Source of the DNA: Alkaliphilus hydrothermalis
GTDB lineage: Bacteria > Bacillota > Clostridia > Peptostreptococcales > Natronincolaceae
Direction: 5' to 3'
Assembly (NCBI RefSeq): GCF_016908555.1
Contig: NZ_JAFBEE010000020.1
Location: forward strand, 1-51,106
Length of the DNA stretch: 51,106 bases
Below the pieces are notes generated by a model. The model was not told the origin of the DNA and made no database searches. It saw only the letters and a list, made by a program, of their open reading frames with translations. The position numbers and the translations under genes were made by a program. Positions 24,651 through 31,937 of the stretch are shown here, one piece after another (the stretch's first letter is position 1; each line of letters opens with the position of its first letter).

Positions 24651-25295
24651 ATGAAACAATTTATTGTTGTAGGCTGTGGGCGCTTTGGAAGTAGTGTTGC
24701 AAAAACCCTCTATAAGATGGGTCATGACGTGTTGGCGATAGATGGAAATGAAGAAACGGTACAAAATATTTCTGACGAAGTTACCCATGCAGTACAGGCT
24801 GATGCCACTGACGAACATGCCCTTAGATCATTAGGGATCTGGAACTTTGATGTTGCAGTAATTACCATTGGATCAGATATACAGGCTTCTATTATGGCGA
24901 CTCTAATTGTTAAGGAAATGGGTGTTAAATTCGTAGTGGCTAAGGCTCAAAACGAACTTCACGCTAAAGTACTATATAGAATCGGTGCAGACCGAGTTGT
25001 TTTTCCCGAAAGAGATATGGGAATTCGTGTAGCCCATAACTTAGTTTCTAATAACATCCTTGATTATATAGAGTTAGCACCAGACTATAGTATCATGGAG
25101 ATTACTGCTTTAGACGAATGGATAGATAATACTTTAATCGAAGCCAATATTCGTTCTAAGTATGGAATCAACGTTATGGCAATTAAACATGGCAATGAGA
25201 TTAATGTGTCCCCAACGGCTAAAGATGTAATTCATAAAGGGGATGTTCTAGTAGTTATTGGACATAATAATGACTTGAAGAAGCTAGAGAGATAA
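24651..25295 (+). CDS. trkA: TrkA/KtrA family potassium uptake regulatory subunit
   Basis: The protein is 214 aa; ATG 24651 follows GAAAGGGTG. It has an RCK_N Rossmann domain with GCGRFGSSVA (about 8-17) and the acidic end of strand 2 (AIDGNEE), then an RCK_C domain from about 135 to 214. As in KtrA it carries a single RCK unit, unlike the doubled TrkA of E. coli. It forms a cytosolic ring under the TrkH/KtrB pore and gates it in response to nucleotides (ATP/ADP/NAD, c-di-AMP in the C-domain of relatives). It lies in an operon with trkH, with the rRNA methyltransferase gene starting 14 bp after. Confidence 0.93.
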   Translation: MKQFIVVGCGRFGSSVAKTLYKMGHDVLAIDGNEETVQNISDEVTHAVQADATDEHALRSLGIWNFDVAVITIGSDIQASIMATLIVKEMGVKFVVAKAQNELHAKVLYRIGADRVVFPERDMGIRVAHNLVSNNILDYIELAPDYSIMEITALDEWIDNTLIEANIRSKYGINVMAIKHGNEINVSPTAKDVIHKGDVLVVIGHNNDLKKLER

Positions 25296-25309
25296 GTTGG
25301 TGAAGATAA

Positions 25310-26104
25310 ATGGAAATAACCAGTGAAAGTAATCCTACCATCAAGTTTGTAAAGGGATTACAAATCAAAAAAAATCGTATGAAATACAAACAATTTGTTA
25401 TAGAGGGTCTGAGGTTTTTGCAAGAGGCACTGGAGCATGGGGTCGCTCTAGAGTATATCCTTTATAGCGATAGTGCAAAAAAAATTAAGGGTGGAGATGA
25501 GTTAATCCAACAAATAGAGGGAAAATATCAAATGTATCATTTACCCGACAAGCTGATGGAAAAACTCTCAGAAACTGAAAATCCCCAAGGTATTATGGCG
25601 GTTATTAATATGCCTGAGTATTCCCTTGACAGTCTTTCTGAAGAAAAGGAGCTTTTTCTGGTGGTATTGGACCGTATACAAGACCCTGGAAATATGGGGA
25701 CCATTATTAGAACTGCTGAAGGAGCAGGTGCAAATGCAGTGCTGATTACTAAAGGCAGTGTTGACCCATACAACAGTAAAACCCTACGGGCCACCATGGG
25801 GGCAGTTTTTCATTTCCCTGTTGTTCAAGTGGAGGAGGACGAGGAACTAATCGAATTCCTAAAGAAGAATAAGGTCAGAATGGTTGCTACCCATCTAGAT
25901 ACTGAAAATACATATGATATGATCGATTACAAAGGAAGTATCGCTTTAATCATTGGAAACGAAGCCAATGGTATACAGGAAGGATTTGTTGCTCAGGCAG
26001 AGGAGATGATAAAAATCCCTATAGTTGGGAAAATTGAATCCTTAAATGCTTCCGTTGCAGCAGGGGTTTTAATTTATAAGGCATTTGAGAATCGAAGAAA
26101 ATAA
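25310..26104 (+). CDS. TrmH/SpoU family RNA 2'-O-methyltransferase
   Basis: The protein is 264 aa from ATG 25310. An N-terminal substrate-binding domain (1-95; starts ITSESNPTIKFVKGLQIKKNRMKYKQFVIEG) precedes the trefoil-knot SPOUT catalytic domain. The three SpoU motifs are present: DRIQDPGNMGTIIRTAEGAG (about 124-143), IALIIGNEANGI, and IPIVGKIESLNASVAAGVLIYKA. By family it methylates a ribose in 23S rRNA or tRNA; Bacillus YsgA is the nearest type and also lies next to the pheS region. The start is 14 bp from trkA, suggesting transcription from the potassium operon. Confidence 0.9.
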   Translation: MEITSESNPTIKFVKGLQIKKNRMKYKQFVIEGLRFLQEALEHGVALEYILYSDSAKKIKGGDELIQQIEGKYQMYHLPDKLMEKLSETENPQGIMAVINMPEYSLDSLSEEKELFLVVLDRIQDPGNMGTIIRTAEGAGANAVLITKGSVDPYNSKTLRATMGAVFHFPVVQVEEDEELIEFLKKNKVRMVATHLDTENTYDMIDYKGSIALIIGNEANGIQEGFVAQAEEMIKIPIVGKIESLNASVAAGVLIYKAFENRRK

Positions 26105-26149
26105 ATTTTAGAAATTTCAAAAAACTCATGATAGTTTTATGGAACTGCC

Positions 26150-26178
26150 TTGTTTACGACCTTCACCTATGCTATAAT
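26150..26178 (+). promoter_or_regulatory. Promoter before yqzL and the pheS T-box
   Basis: TTGTTT (26150-26155), 17 bp, and TATAAT (26173-26178). No equally good promoter is seen between yqzL and the T-box, so yqzL may lie in the leader of the pheST transcript. Confidence 0.6.
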
Positions 26179-26214
26179 TATAGTATAAATGGCTAAGTGA
26201 AGGAGTGGAGTTCC

Positions 26215-26304
26215 GTGAAAGATGCAGAGATTTTCTGGAGAATTTTTGAACTAACTGGTTCCATAAAAGCCTATATAATGTATAAAAAAATGATAATGAA
26301 CTGA
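26215..26304 (+). CDS. yqzL: YqzL-like small protein
   Basis: The protein is 29 aa with GTG 26215; AGGAG lies 9 nt upstream. The sequence KDAEIFWRIFELTGSIKAYI, then MYKKMIMN, matches the pattern of YqzL-like peptides (short W/F-x-x-F-x-x-TG-x-I-x-x-Y helix with a charged end). Its function is unknown. In Bacillus the gene lies near recO and era; here it precedes the pheS T-box. It is too short for routine gene calling. Confidence 0.6.
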   Translation: MKDAEIFWRIFELTGSIKAYIMYKKMIMN

Positions 26305-26319
26305 ATAGATAAAAATGGC

Positions 26320-26550
26320 AATGATGGAGTAAGTACGTTGTAGACTGTTTTTCAGAGAGAAGATGCCTGAGGCTGGAAGCATCTTTAAAATAAGTGCAAC
26401 AGAGGTTCCCTCCGGAGCTATAGGGCTGAAGTTTTAGTAGGCTTTATCGGTGGGCGCCGTTATTGTCAATGAGTGATGTGATATAACATTATTAGGGTGG
26501 TACCGCGGAGTTAACCTTCGTCCCTTTTGGGATGAAGGTTTTTGTTTTGC
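26320..26550 (+). promoter_or_regulatory. T-box riboswitch (phenylalanine) upstream of pheS
   Basis: Stem I carries the AGAGAGAAG motif (about 26355) and a TTC triplet at 26406-26408 in the specifier loop (AGAGGTTCCCTCCGG), matching tRNA-Phe(GAA). The T-box AGGGTGGTACCGCGG is at 26494-26508, exactly consensus. The competing terminator AACCTTCGTCCC / GGGATGAAGGTT (26513-26540) is followed by a T-rich tail. Low Phe-tRNA charging would switch on pheST. Confidence 0.95.
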
Positions 26551-26598
26551 GAAAAAATACATTCAAATATATTTTTTATATAAGGAAGGAGACTGAAC

Positions 26599-27618
26599 AT
26601 GGAAGCTAGATTAAGAGAACTAGAAGAAGTAGCCAAAAACGAGATTCATCAGGCTAATACCTCAGATGAATTAGAAAAAGTAAGGGTTAAATACCTTGGA
26701 AAAAAAGGTGAACTAACAGAGGTTTTAAGGGGGATGGGGAGTCTATCCAAGGAAGAAAGACCTGTTGTAGGTAAGGTTGCTAATATCGTTAGAGAAGGCA
26801 TAGAGGAAGCTTTACAAGAGGCTAAGAATCAAATAAAGAATAAAGAGCTACAAGCAAAACTTCAGGCAGAGGCCATTGATGTTACTATGCCAGGTAAGAG
26901 GATCAAGCTAGGAAAGAAGCATCCTCTAATGCAAGGAATGGATGAGTTGAAGGAAATCTTCATCAGTATGGGTTTTCAAGTGGCACAAGGGCCTGAAATA
27001 GAGACTGTATACTATAACTTTGATGCCTTAAATGCTCCTGTAAATCATCCTTCAAGGGATATGAGTGACACCTTCTACATAGATGAAGAGACAATTCTAA
27101 GAACTCAAACTTCACCAGTACAAGTAAGGGTTATGGAAAATAAAAAGCCCCCCATCAGAATCATTTCCCCAGGTAGATGTTTTAGAAATGATACACCTGA
27201 TGCCACCCATACACCAATGTTCCACCAGTTGGAGGGATTAGTAGTAGATAAGGGAATCACTTTAGCAGACCTTAAGGGAACATTAGAAGTGTTTGCTAAG
27301 TACTTCTTTGGAAATCAAACTAAAATTAAATTCCGTCCCCACAACTTCCCATTTACTGAGCCAAGTGCAGAGATTGATGCTTCTTGTTTCAAGTGTTCAG
27401 GTTCTGGATGTAGCTTCTGTAAAGGCAGTGGCTGGATTGAGCTATTAGGAGCGGGTATGGTACATCCAAATGTCCTTAGAAATTGTGGAATTGACCCAGA
27501 AGTATATAGTGGTTTCGCCTTTGGTATGGGGGTAGATCGTTTAGTAATGCTTAAGTATGGTATTGATGATATAAGATTATTCTTTGAAAACGATATGAGA
27601 TTCCTAAATCAATTTTAG
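26599..27618 (+). CDS. pheS: Phenylalanyl-tRNA synthetase alpha subunit
   Basis: The protein is 339 aa, the standard length. ATG 26599 follows AAGGAAGGAG. The N-terminal coiled coil (about 1-85) contacts tRNA-Phe. The class II catalytic core follows, with motif 2 around ISPGRCFRNDTPDATHTPMFHQLEG and motif 3 around GFAFGMGVDRLVMLKYG. The Cys-rich block CFKCSGSGCSFCKGSGW (about 264-280) is the metal-like motif common in this branch. It forms the alpha2-beta2 enzyme with pheT, 39 bp downstream. Confidence 0.98.
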   Translation: MEARLRELEEVAKNEIHQANTSDELEKVRVKYLGKKGELTEVLRGMGSLSKEERPVVGKVANIVREGIEEALQEAKNQIKNKELQAKLQAEAIDVTMPGKRIKLGKKHPLMQGMDELKEIFISMGFQVAQGPEIETVYYNFDALNAPVNHPSRDMSDTFYIDEETILRTQTSPVQVRVMENKKPPIRIISPGRCFRNDTPDATHTPMFHQLEGLVVDKGITLADLKGTLEVFAKYFFGNQTKIKFRPHNFPFTEPSAEIDASCFKCSGSGCSFCKGSGWIELLGAGMVHPNVLRNCGIDPEVYSGFAFGMGVDRLVMLKYGIDDIRLFFENDMRFLNQF

Positions 27619-27657
27619 TGATGGAAGAAGATCAAGATAATATGAGGAGGGGTTCTA

Positions 27658-30057
27658 ATGTTAGTACCTTTGAAATGGTTAAAGGAATATGTTGATATAG
27701 ATCAAAATGTAATTGAGTTTGGCGATAGAATGACAATGTCAGGCTCAAAAGTGGAAGGAATAGAGAGCTTTGGAGAGGGGATTAATGGTGTAGTTGTAGG
27801 GAAAATTGAGTCCATACAGCCCCATCCAAACGCTGACAAATTGGTAATTACCCAAATCAACATTGGGGATCAAACATTACAAATCGTAACTGGTGCAAAA
27901 AATATCAATGAAGGGGATTATATCCCAGTTGCCACTGTAGGGTCAAACTTAGCAGGAGGATTAAAAATCAAGAAGGGTAAGCTTCGTGGTGAAGTATCAG
28001 AAGGGATGTTATGTTCTCAAGAAGAGCTGGGAATTCCTATGAAGCTGATTCCCGAAGAATTAAAGGATGGCATCTGGATATTAGATAAACCCTATAAATT
28101 GGGGGCAAATATTTTTGATGTTGCAGAGCTTCAAGATGATATCATTGAATTTGAAATCACTTCCAACCGTCCCGATTGTTTAAGCATGATTGGAATGGCG
28201 AGGGAAGCAGTTGCTACTATTGGTGGTCGAGTAAAGCATCCTGAGGTGGCTATTAAAGCTGAAGATGAAACCACTACCTTTGGCGTAAAGGTGGATATCC
28301 ATGATCAAGAGGGTTGTACTCGATATATTGCAAGAGTCATCAAAGATGCAGTAATCCAACCATCTCCCCTATGGATGCAACAAAGATTAATGAAGGCAGG
28401 TGTAAGACCGATCAACAATATTGTTGATATCACCAACTATGTAATGCTGGAGTATGGTCAGCCATTACACGCCTTTGATATGGACTACATCGCAGACAAT
28501 AGCATCATTGTTAGAAAAGCCAATGATGGAGAAATCTTCAAAACCCTAGATGATGTAGAAAGACAATTGGATGAAACAATGACAGTAATTGCAGATACCA
28601 CTAAAGCCCTTGCCATTGCAGGCGTAATGGGGGGCGAAGAGTCTGAGGTAACTGAAAATACAAAGACAATTCTATTGGAGTCTGCCCATTTCAACAAAGA
28701 TCGTATCAGAGCAACATCAAAGCAAATCGGATTAAGGACAGAGGCATCTGCTAGATATGAGAAGGGTGTTGACTCAAATATCGCCAGTATTGCAGCAGAC
28801 CGTGCTTGTCAGCTAATCGAAATGCTGGGGGCTGGAACAGTACTAAAGGAAAGCGTAGATGTTTATCCAGCTGCCAAAGAAGCAAGACAGTTGAAAATCA
28901 GACACGGTAGGATGAATGATCTTCTAGGCATTAAATTGACAGTAGAAGAAATGATCAATATATTAAAATCTCTTGAAATCTCAGCTGAGGAAGATGGAGA
29001 GCATTTAGTTGTGACAGTGCCAACCTTTAGGGATGATCTTCAGATGGAGGCGGATTTCTTAGAAGAACTTGGAAGAATATATGGATTTGATAAAATTCCA
29101 TCCACTATGGCAAAGGGGAATATCGTCGTTGGTGGAAAGACCAATGGACAGTTAATTGAAGATAGGGCAAAGGAAAGTCTGTTATCCCTTGGATTCAATG
29201 AAATACTAACCTTTTCATTTGTTAGTCCAAAGAGCGTCGACAAGATTAACGTAGGGGAAAATAGCATTAAGAGAAACTTTGTAAAACTACTTAATCCATT
29301 AGGGGATGAGACAAGTGTAATGAGAACCAGTCTATTACCGAATATGATGGAGGTTCTATCAAGAAACGTGAATCATAAGGTGGAGGCTGCACGAGCTTTT
29401 GAGCTTGGAAGTATCTTTATTCCAAAATCTGAGTGTAATGCTAAAGACCCACTTCCATACGAAATTGCAAATCTAGTGATCGGTATGTATGGTAATGAGG
29501 ACTTCTATAGTTTAAAGGGTGTAGTAGAGGCGTTATTTAACCGTCTTGGCATTAAGGACTTAGAATTTGAAGTAGAAAAAAATCATACCTCTTTCCACCC
29601 AGGTAGATGTGCCAACATTTTTGTTGGAGGCCACATCGTGGGAGTCATGGGGGAACTTCACCCACAAGTGGCAGAAAACTATGATATATCCAAGAGATGC
29701 TATATTGCAGAGCTGGATTTTTATCTCATGATGCAATTTACAAGAGTAACAACAATGTATAAGCCATTACCAAAATATCCAGCCATGACAAGGGATTTAG
29801 CTGTCATCGTAAAGGAAGAGATAATGGTAAGGGAAATAGAAAAAATCATTCAAGCAAATGGTGGAGATATACTGGAAAGCTTTGAATTATTCGATTTATA
29901 TAGAGGAAATCAAATTCCAGAAGGTCATAAGAGTATTGCCTATACCATTACTTATCGACACTCGGATAGAACATTAACCGATGAGGAAGTAAATAAGGTA
30001 CAGGATGCTGTTGTGGCAGGCATCAAGAGTGAAATAGGAGGAACACTAAGGGAGTAG
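27658..30057 (+). CDS. pheT: Phenylalanyl-tRNA synthetase beta subunit
   Basis: The protein is 799 aa, full length, with GAGGAGG before ATG 27658. Domain order is the N-terminal B1 part (VPLKWLKEYVDI), an EMAP-II-like tRNA-binding OB fold (about 40-150; IESIQPHPNADKL), B3/B4 editing domain (about 210-375) that removes Tyr mischarged on tRNA-Phe, B5 DNA-binding-like fold (about 405-475), a pseudo-catalytic core, and the C-terminal anticodon-binding FDX-ACB domain (about 705-799; KPLPKYPAMTRDLAVIV). It is co-transcribed with pheS under T-box control. The palindromic element at 30069 likely ends the transcript. Confidence 0.98.
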   Translation: MLVPLKWLKEYVDIDQNVIEFGDRMTMSGSKVEGIESFGEGINGVVVGKIESIQPHPNADKLVITQINIGDQTLQIVTGAKNINEGDYIPVATVGSNLAGGLKIKKGKLRGEVSEGMLCSQEELGIPMKLIPEELKDGIWILDKPYKLGANIFDVAELQDDIIEFEITSNRPDCLSMIGMAREAVATIGGRVKHPEVAIKAEDETTTFGVKVDIHDQEGCTRYIARVIKDAVIQPSPLWMQQRLMKAGVRPINNIVDITNYVMLEYGQPLHAFDMDYIADNSIIVRKANDGEIFKTLDDVERQLDETMTVIADTTKALAIAGVMGGEESEVTENTKTILLESAHFNKDRIRATSKQIGLRTEASARYEKGVDSNIASIAADRACQLIEMLGAGTVLKESVDVYPAAKEARQLKIRHGRMNDLLGIKLTVEEMINILKSLEISAEEDGEHLVVTVPTFRDDLQMEADFLEELGRIYGFDKIPSTMAKGNIVVGGKTNGQLIEDRAKESLLSLGFNEILTFSFVSPKSVDKINVGENSIKRNFVKLLNPLGDETSVMRTSLLPNMMEVLSRNVNHKVEAARAFELGSIFIPKSECNAKDPLPYEIANLVIGMYGNEDFYSLKGVVEALFNRLGIKDLEFEVEKNHTSFHPGRCANIFVGGHIVGVMGELHPQVAENYDISKRCYIAELDFYLMMQFTRVTTMYKPLPKYPAMTRDLAVIVKEEIMVREIEKIIQANGGDILESFELFDLYRGNQIPEGHKSIAYTITYRHSDRTLTDEEVNKVQDAVVAGIKSEIGGTLRE

Positions 30058-30068
30058 GGAATTATCCT

Positions 30069-30187
30069 TAGCCTGTTAAAAAGCCATATTTTCTTTATCA
30101 CCACAAGAACCTAGCACCCTTACGTATGTCTAGATACGCTGCGGTGGCTAGGTTTTTTTGTTCCACTAATCTAAAGCCTTATGAAGG
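30069..30187 (+). repeat. Palindromic element, type D (diverged single copy; probable terminator of pheT)
   Basis: It aligns along its length with the end-of-window elements: left outer arm AGCCTGTTAAAAAGCC, inner arm AGAACCTAGCACC, CTTACGTATG core side, ATACGC, then GGTGGCTAGGTT, a T-run, GTTCC, AATCTAA and the right arm. The inner stem here is AACCTAGC/GCTAGGTT, whereas type B has GAACACAGC/GCTGTGTTC: both strands changed together. Seven T after the stem give it terminator form. Confidence 0.75.
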
Positions 30188-30306
30188 GATTAGAGAAAAA
30201 AATATGTAAATCCAAAGAATAAAGCAGGAGTTTTAAGTTTTATCAAGAATTTAGTACTGAATATACAAAAATAGAATTAAAGTGAATTTTAAGGGGTGAA
30301 AAAGCA

Positions 30307-30840
30307 ATGGAAAAGAAAAATAAAGTACTGATCAAGATTAACGGACAGGAATATCCAATAGTAGGGGCAGAACCAAAAGAATATCTTTTGAGGGTAGGAA
30401 GTTATGTTGATGAACGAATGGCAGAAGTAGCCCAAGGAAATAAAAGACTGAGTACTTCAATGATTGCTGTTTTGACCTCAATTAATATAACTGATCAATT
30501 ACTAAAATTGCAGGAAGCCTACAGAGAGTTACACCAACAGCAATCCATCCCCATGAAGGAACTGGAAAAGACACAAGAGGAACTAGAACGGTCTGTAGCA
30601 TTGTTGGCGGAAAAAGAAGAAGCCAACAAACTCTTGACAGAAAAATTAGAGCACTATTCTTTAATGAGGAACCAACAGGAAAACTATGACGAAATAGTCA
30701 AAAAGTTAGAAGAAAAAGAAAAGGACTTGAAAAAGGCAGAAGAAATCATCAATGACCTTCAAAACAAGCTCTTTGAAAGCCAGATTAAATTGGTGGAGAC
30801 AAAAAGGCAGATGGAGGAACTTTTAAAAGAGAATGGATAA
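30307..30840 (+). CDS. zapA: Cell division protein ZapA with extended coiled coil
   Basis: The protein is 177 aa; ATG 30307 follows AAGGGGTG. The ZapA globular domain (about 5-75) reads KVLIKINGQEYPIVGAEPKEYLLRVG-like, followed by VDERMAEVAQGNKRLSTSMIAVLTSINITDQLL. ZapA tethers and bundles FtsZ at the septum. Past residue 80 the protein continues as roughly 95 residues of continuous coiled coil (ELEKTQEELERSVALLAEKEE onward), about twice the length of the Bacillus protein. Such long forms are usual in Clostridia. It is followed by a 7-bp tandem repeat and then the phosphatase-fold gene. Confidence 0.88.
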   Translation: MEKKNKVLIKINGQEYPIVGAEPKEYLLRVGSYVDERMAEVAQGNKRLSTSMIAVLTSINITDQLLKLQEAYRELHQQQSIPMKELEKTQEELERSVALLAEKEEANKLLTEKLEHYSLMRNQQENYDEIVKKLEEKEKDLKKAEEIINDLQNKLFESQIKLVETKRQMEELLKENG

Positions 30841-30842
30841 TC

Positions 30843-30884
30843 AATAATTAATAATTAATAATTAATAATTAATAATGAATAATT
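30843..30884. repeat. Tandem 7-bp repeat (AATAATT)x6
   Basis: Six consecutive heptamers AATAATT, with one G substitution in the fifth, directly after the zapA stop codon. It is pure A/T, so prone to slippage and low in melting energy. No function is evident. Confidence 0.8.
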
Positions 30885-30964
30885 AATGGCAGAAAGAATA
30901 AAGAAAAAGTAGTGATATCAGCATATTACTACTTTTATAAGTTTTTGTGTAGATAGGAGGACCC

Positions 30965-31849
30965 ATGAACATACTTTTACTATTTATAGATGGTTTTGGA
31001 ATAGGTGGGGATGATGGAGAAACCAATCCCTTTATAGATGCCAAGACGCCGAATTTAGATAAAATAAGAGAAAATCATATTGTTGTTCCCACAGACGCAA
31101 CTCTTGGGGTGGAGGGAATACCCCAAAGTGCATCAGGGCAAACTACTTTATTAACGGGAATCAATGGACCAAAGGCATTGGGTCACCATTTAAATGGTTT
31201 TCCCACCCCTACCCTGAAAAAAATCCTTATGGAACACAGTGTTTTTAAACAACTCAAGGATAAAGGCTACAAAGTAACCAATGCCAATGCCTATACCACA
31301 GAATACCTCACTTATATGGGGAAAATCAAAGGAGTAAAATGGGGAATATCTGCCACTACAGTTGCTACAATGGCAGCAGACATCCCCTTTAGAGTAGAGG
31401 AAGAATTGATCAATAAAAAAGCAGTATATCAAGATATTATCAACGAAGTCATGATTCATGAATGGCAAATACCAGCGGAAAGCCTCACCCCCCATGAGGC
31501 AGGTGGCATCTTAGCAAAAATCGTTGCGGATCATCATTTTACATTGTTTGAATACTTCCAGACGGATATAGCAGGTCATCGTCAAAATAAAGAGAAAGCC
31601 ATAGAAATTATTGAAAGATTAGACCAGTTTATTGGAGGAATATTGGATAAAATAAACCTAGAAGAAACCTTAGTCATCATCACCAGTGATCATGGAAATA
31701 TTGAAGATCTATCCATCAAAACCCATACAATGAATCCAGTGCCTACAATGTTGGTGGGAAAATCAGCAGAAGTGATTAAGGATGATATTAAGGACTTAAC
31801 GGATATTACACCAGCAATTGTCAAGGTGCTGGAAAAGAGTCAAGACTGA
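30965..31849 (+). CDS. Alkaline-phosphatase-superfamily metalloenzyme (phosphomutase-like)
   Basis: The protein is 294 aa with GGAGG before ATG 30965. Two-metal phosphatase/mutase fold motifs are visible: LFIDGFG (about 6-12, first Asp), SASGQTTLLTG (about 57-67) with the nucleophile Ser or Thr, the TDIAGH metal pair (about 199-204) and TSDHGNIED (about 239-247). The relatives are 2,3-bisphosphoglycerate-independent phosphoglycerate mutases and phosphopentomutases, which are 390-510 aa; this is a minimal core lacking their insert domain. Substrate is unknown. It lies between zapA and the U32 gene, 88 bp before the latter. Confidence 0.75.
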   Translation: MNILLLFIDGFGIGGDDGETNPFIDAKTPNLDKIRENHIVVPTDATLGVEGIPQSASGQTTLLTGINGPKALGHHLNGFPTPTLKKILMEHSVFKQLKDKGYKVTNANAYTTEYLTYMGKIKGVKWGISATTVATMAADIPFRVEEELINKKAVYQDIINEVMIHEWQIPAESLTPHEAGGILAKIVADHHFTLFEYFQTDIAGHRQNKEKAIEIIERLDQFIGGILDKINLEETLVIITSDHGNIEDLSIKTHTMNPVPTMLVGKSAEVIKDDIKDLTDITPAIVKVLEKSQD

Positions 31850-31937
31850 TTAAGCATAATAAAGATTCATCAAGAAGTACAGACGAAGGAATTAAATCAA
31901 TATACACTGAATAGAAATCAAGAAAGGTTGTTTAATT

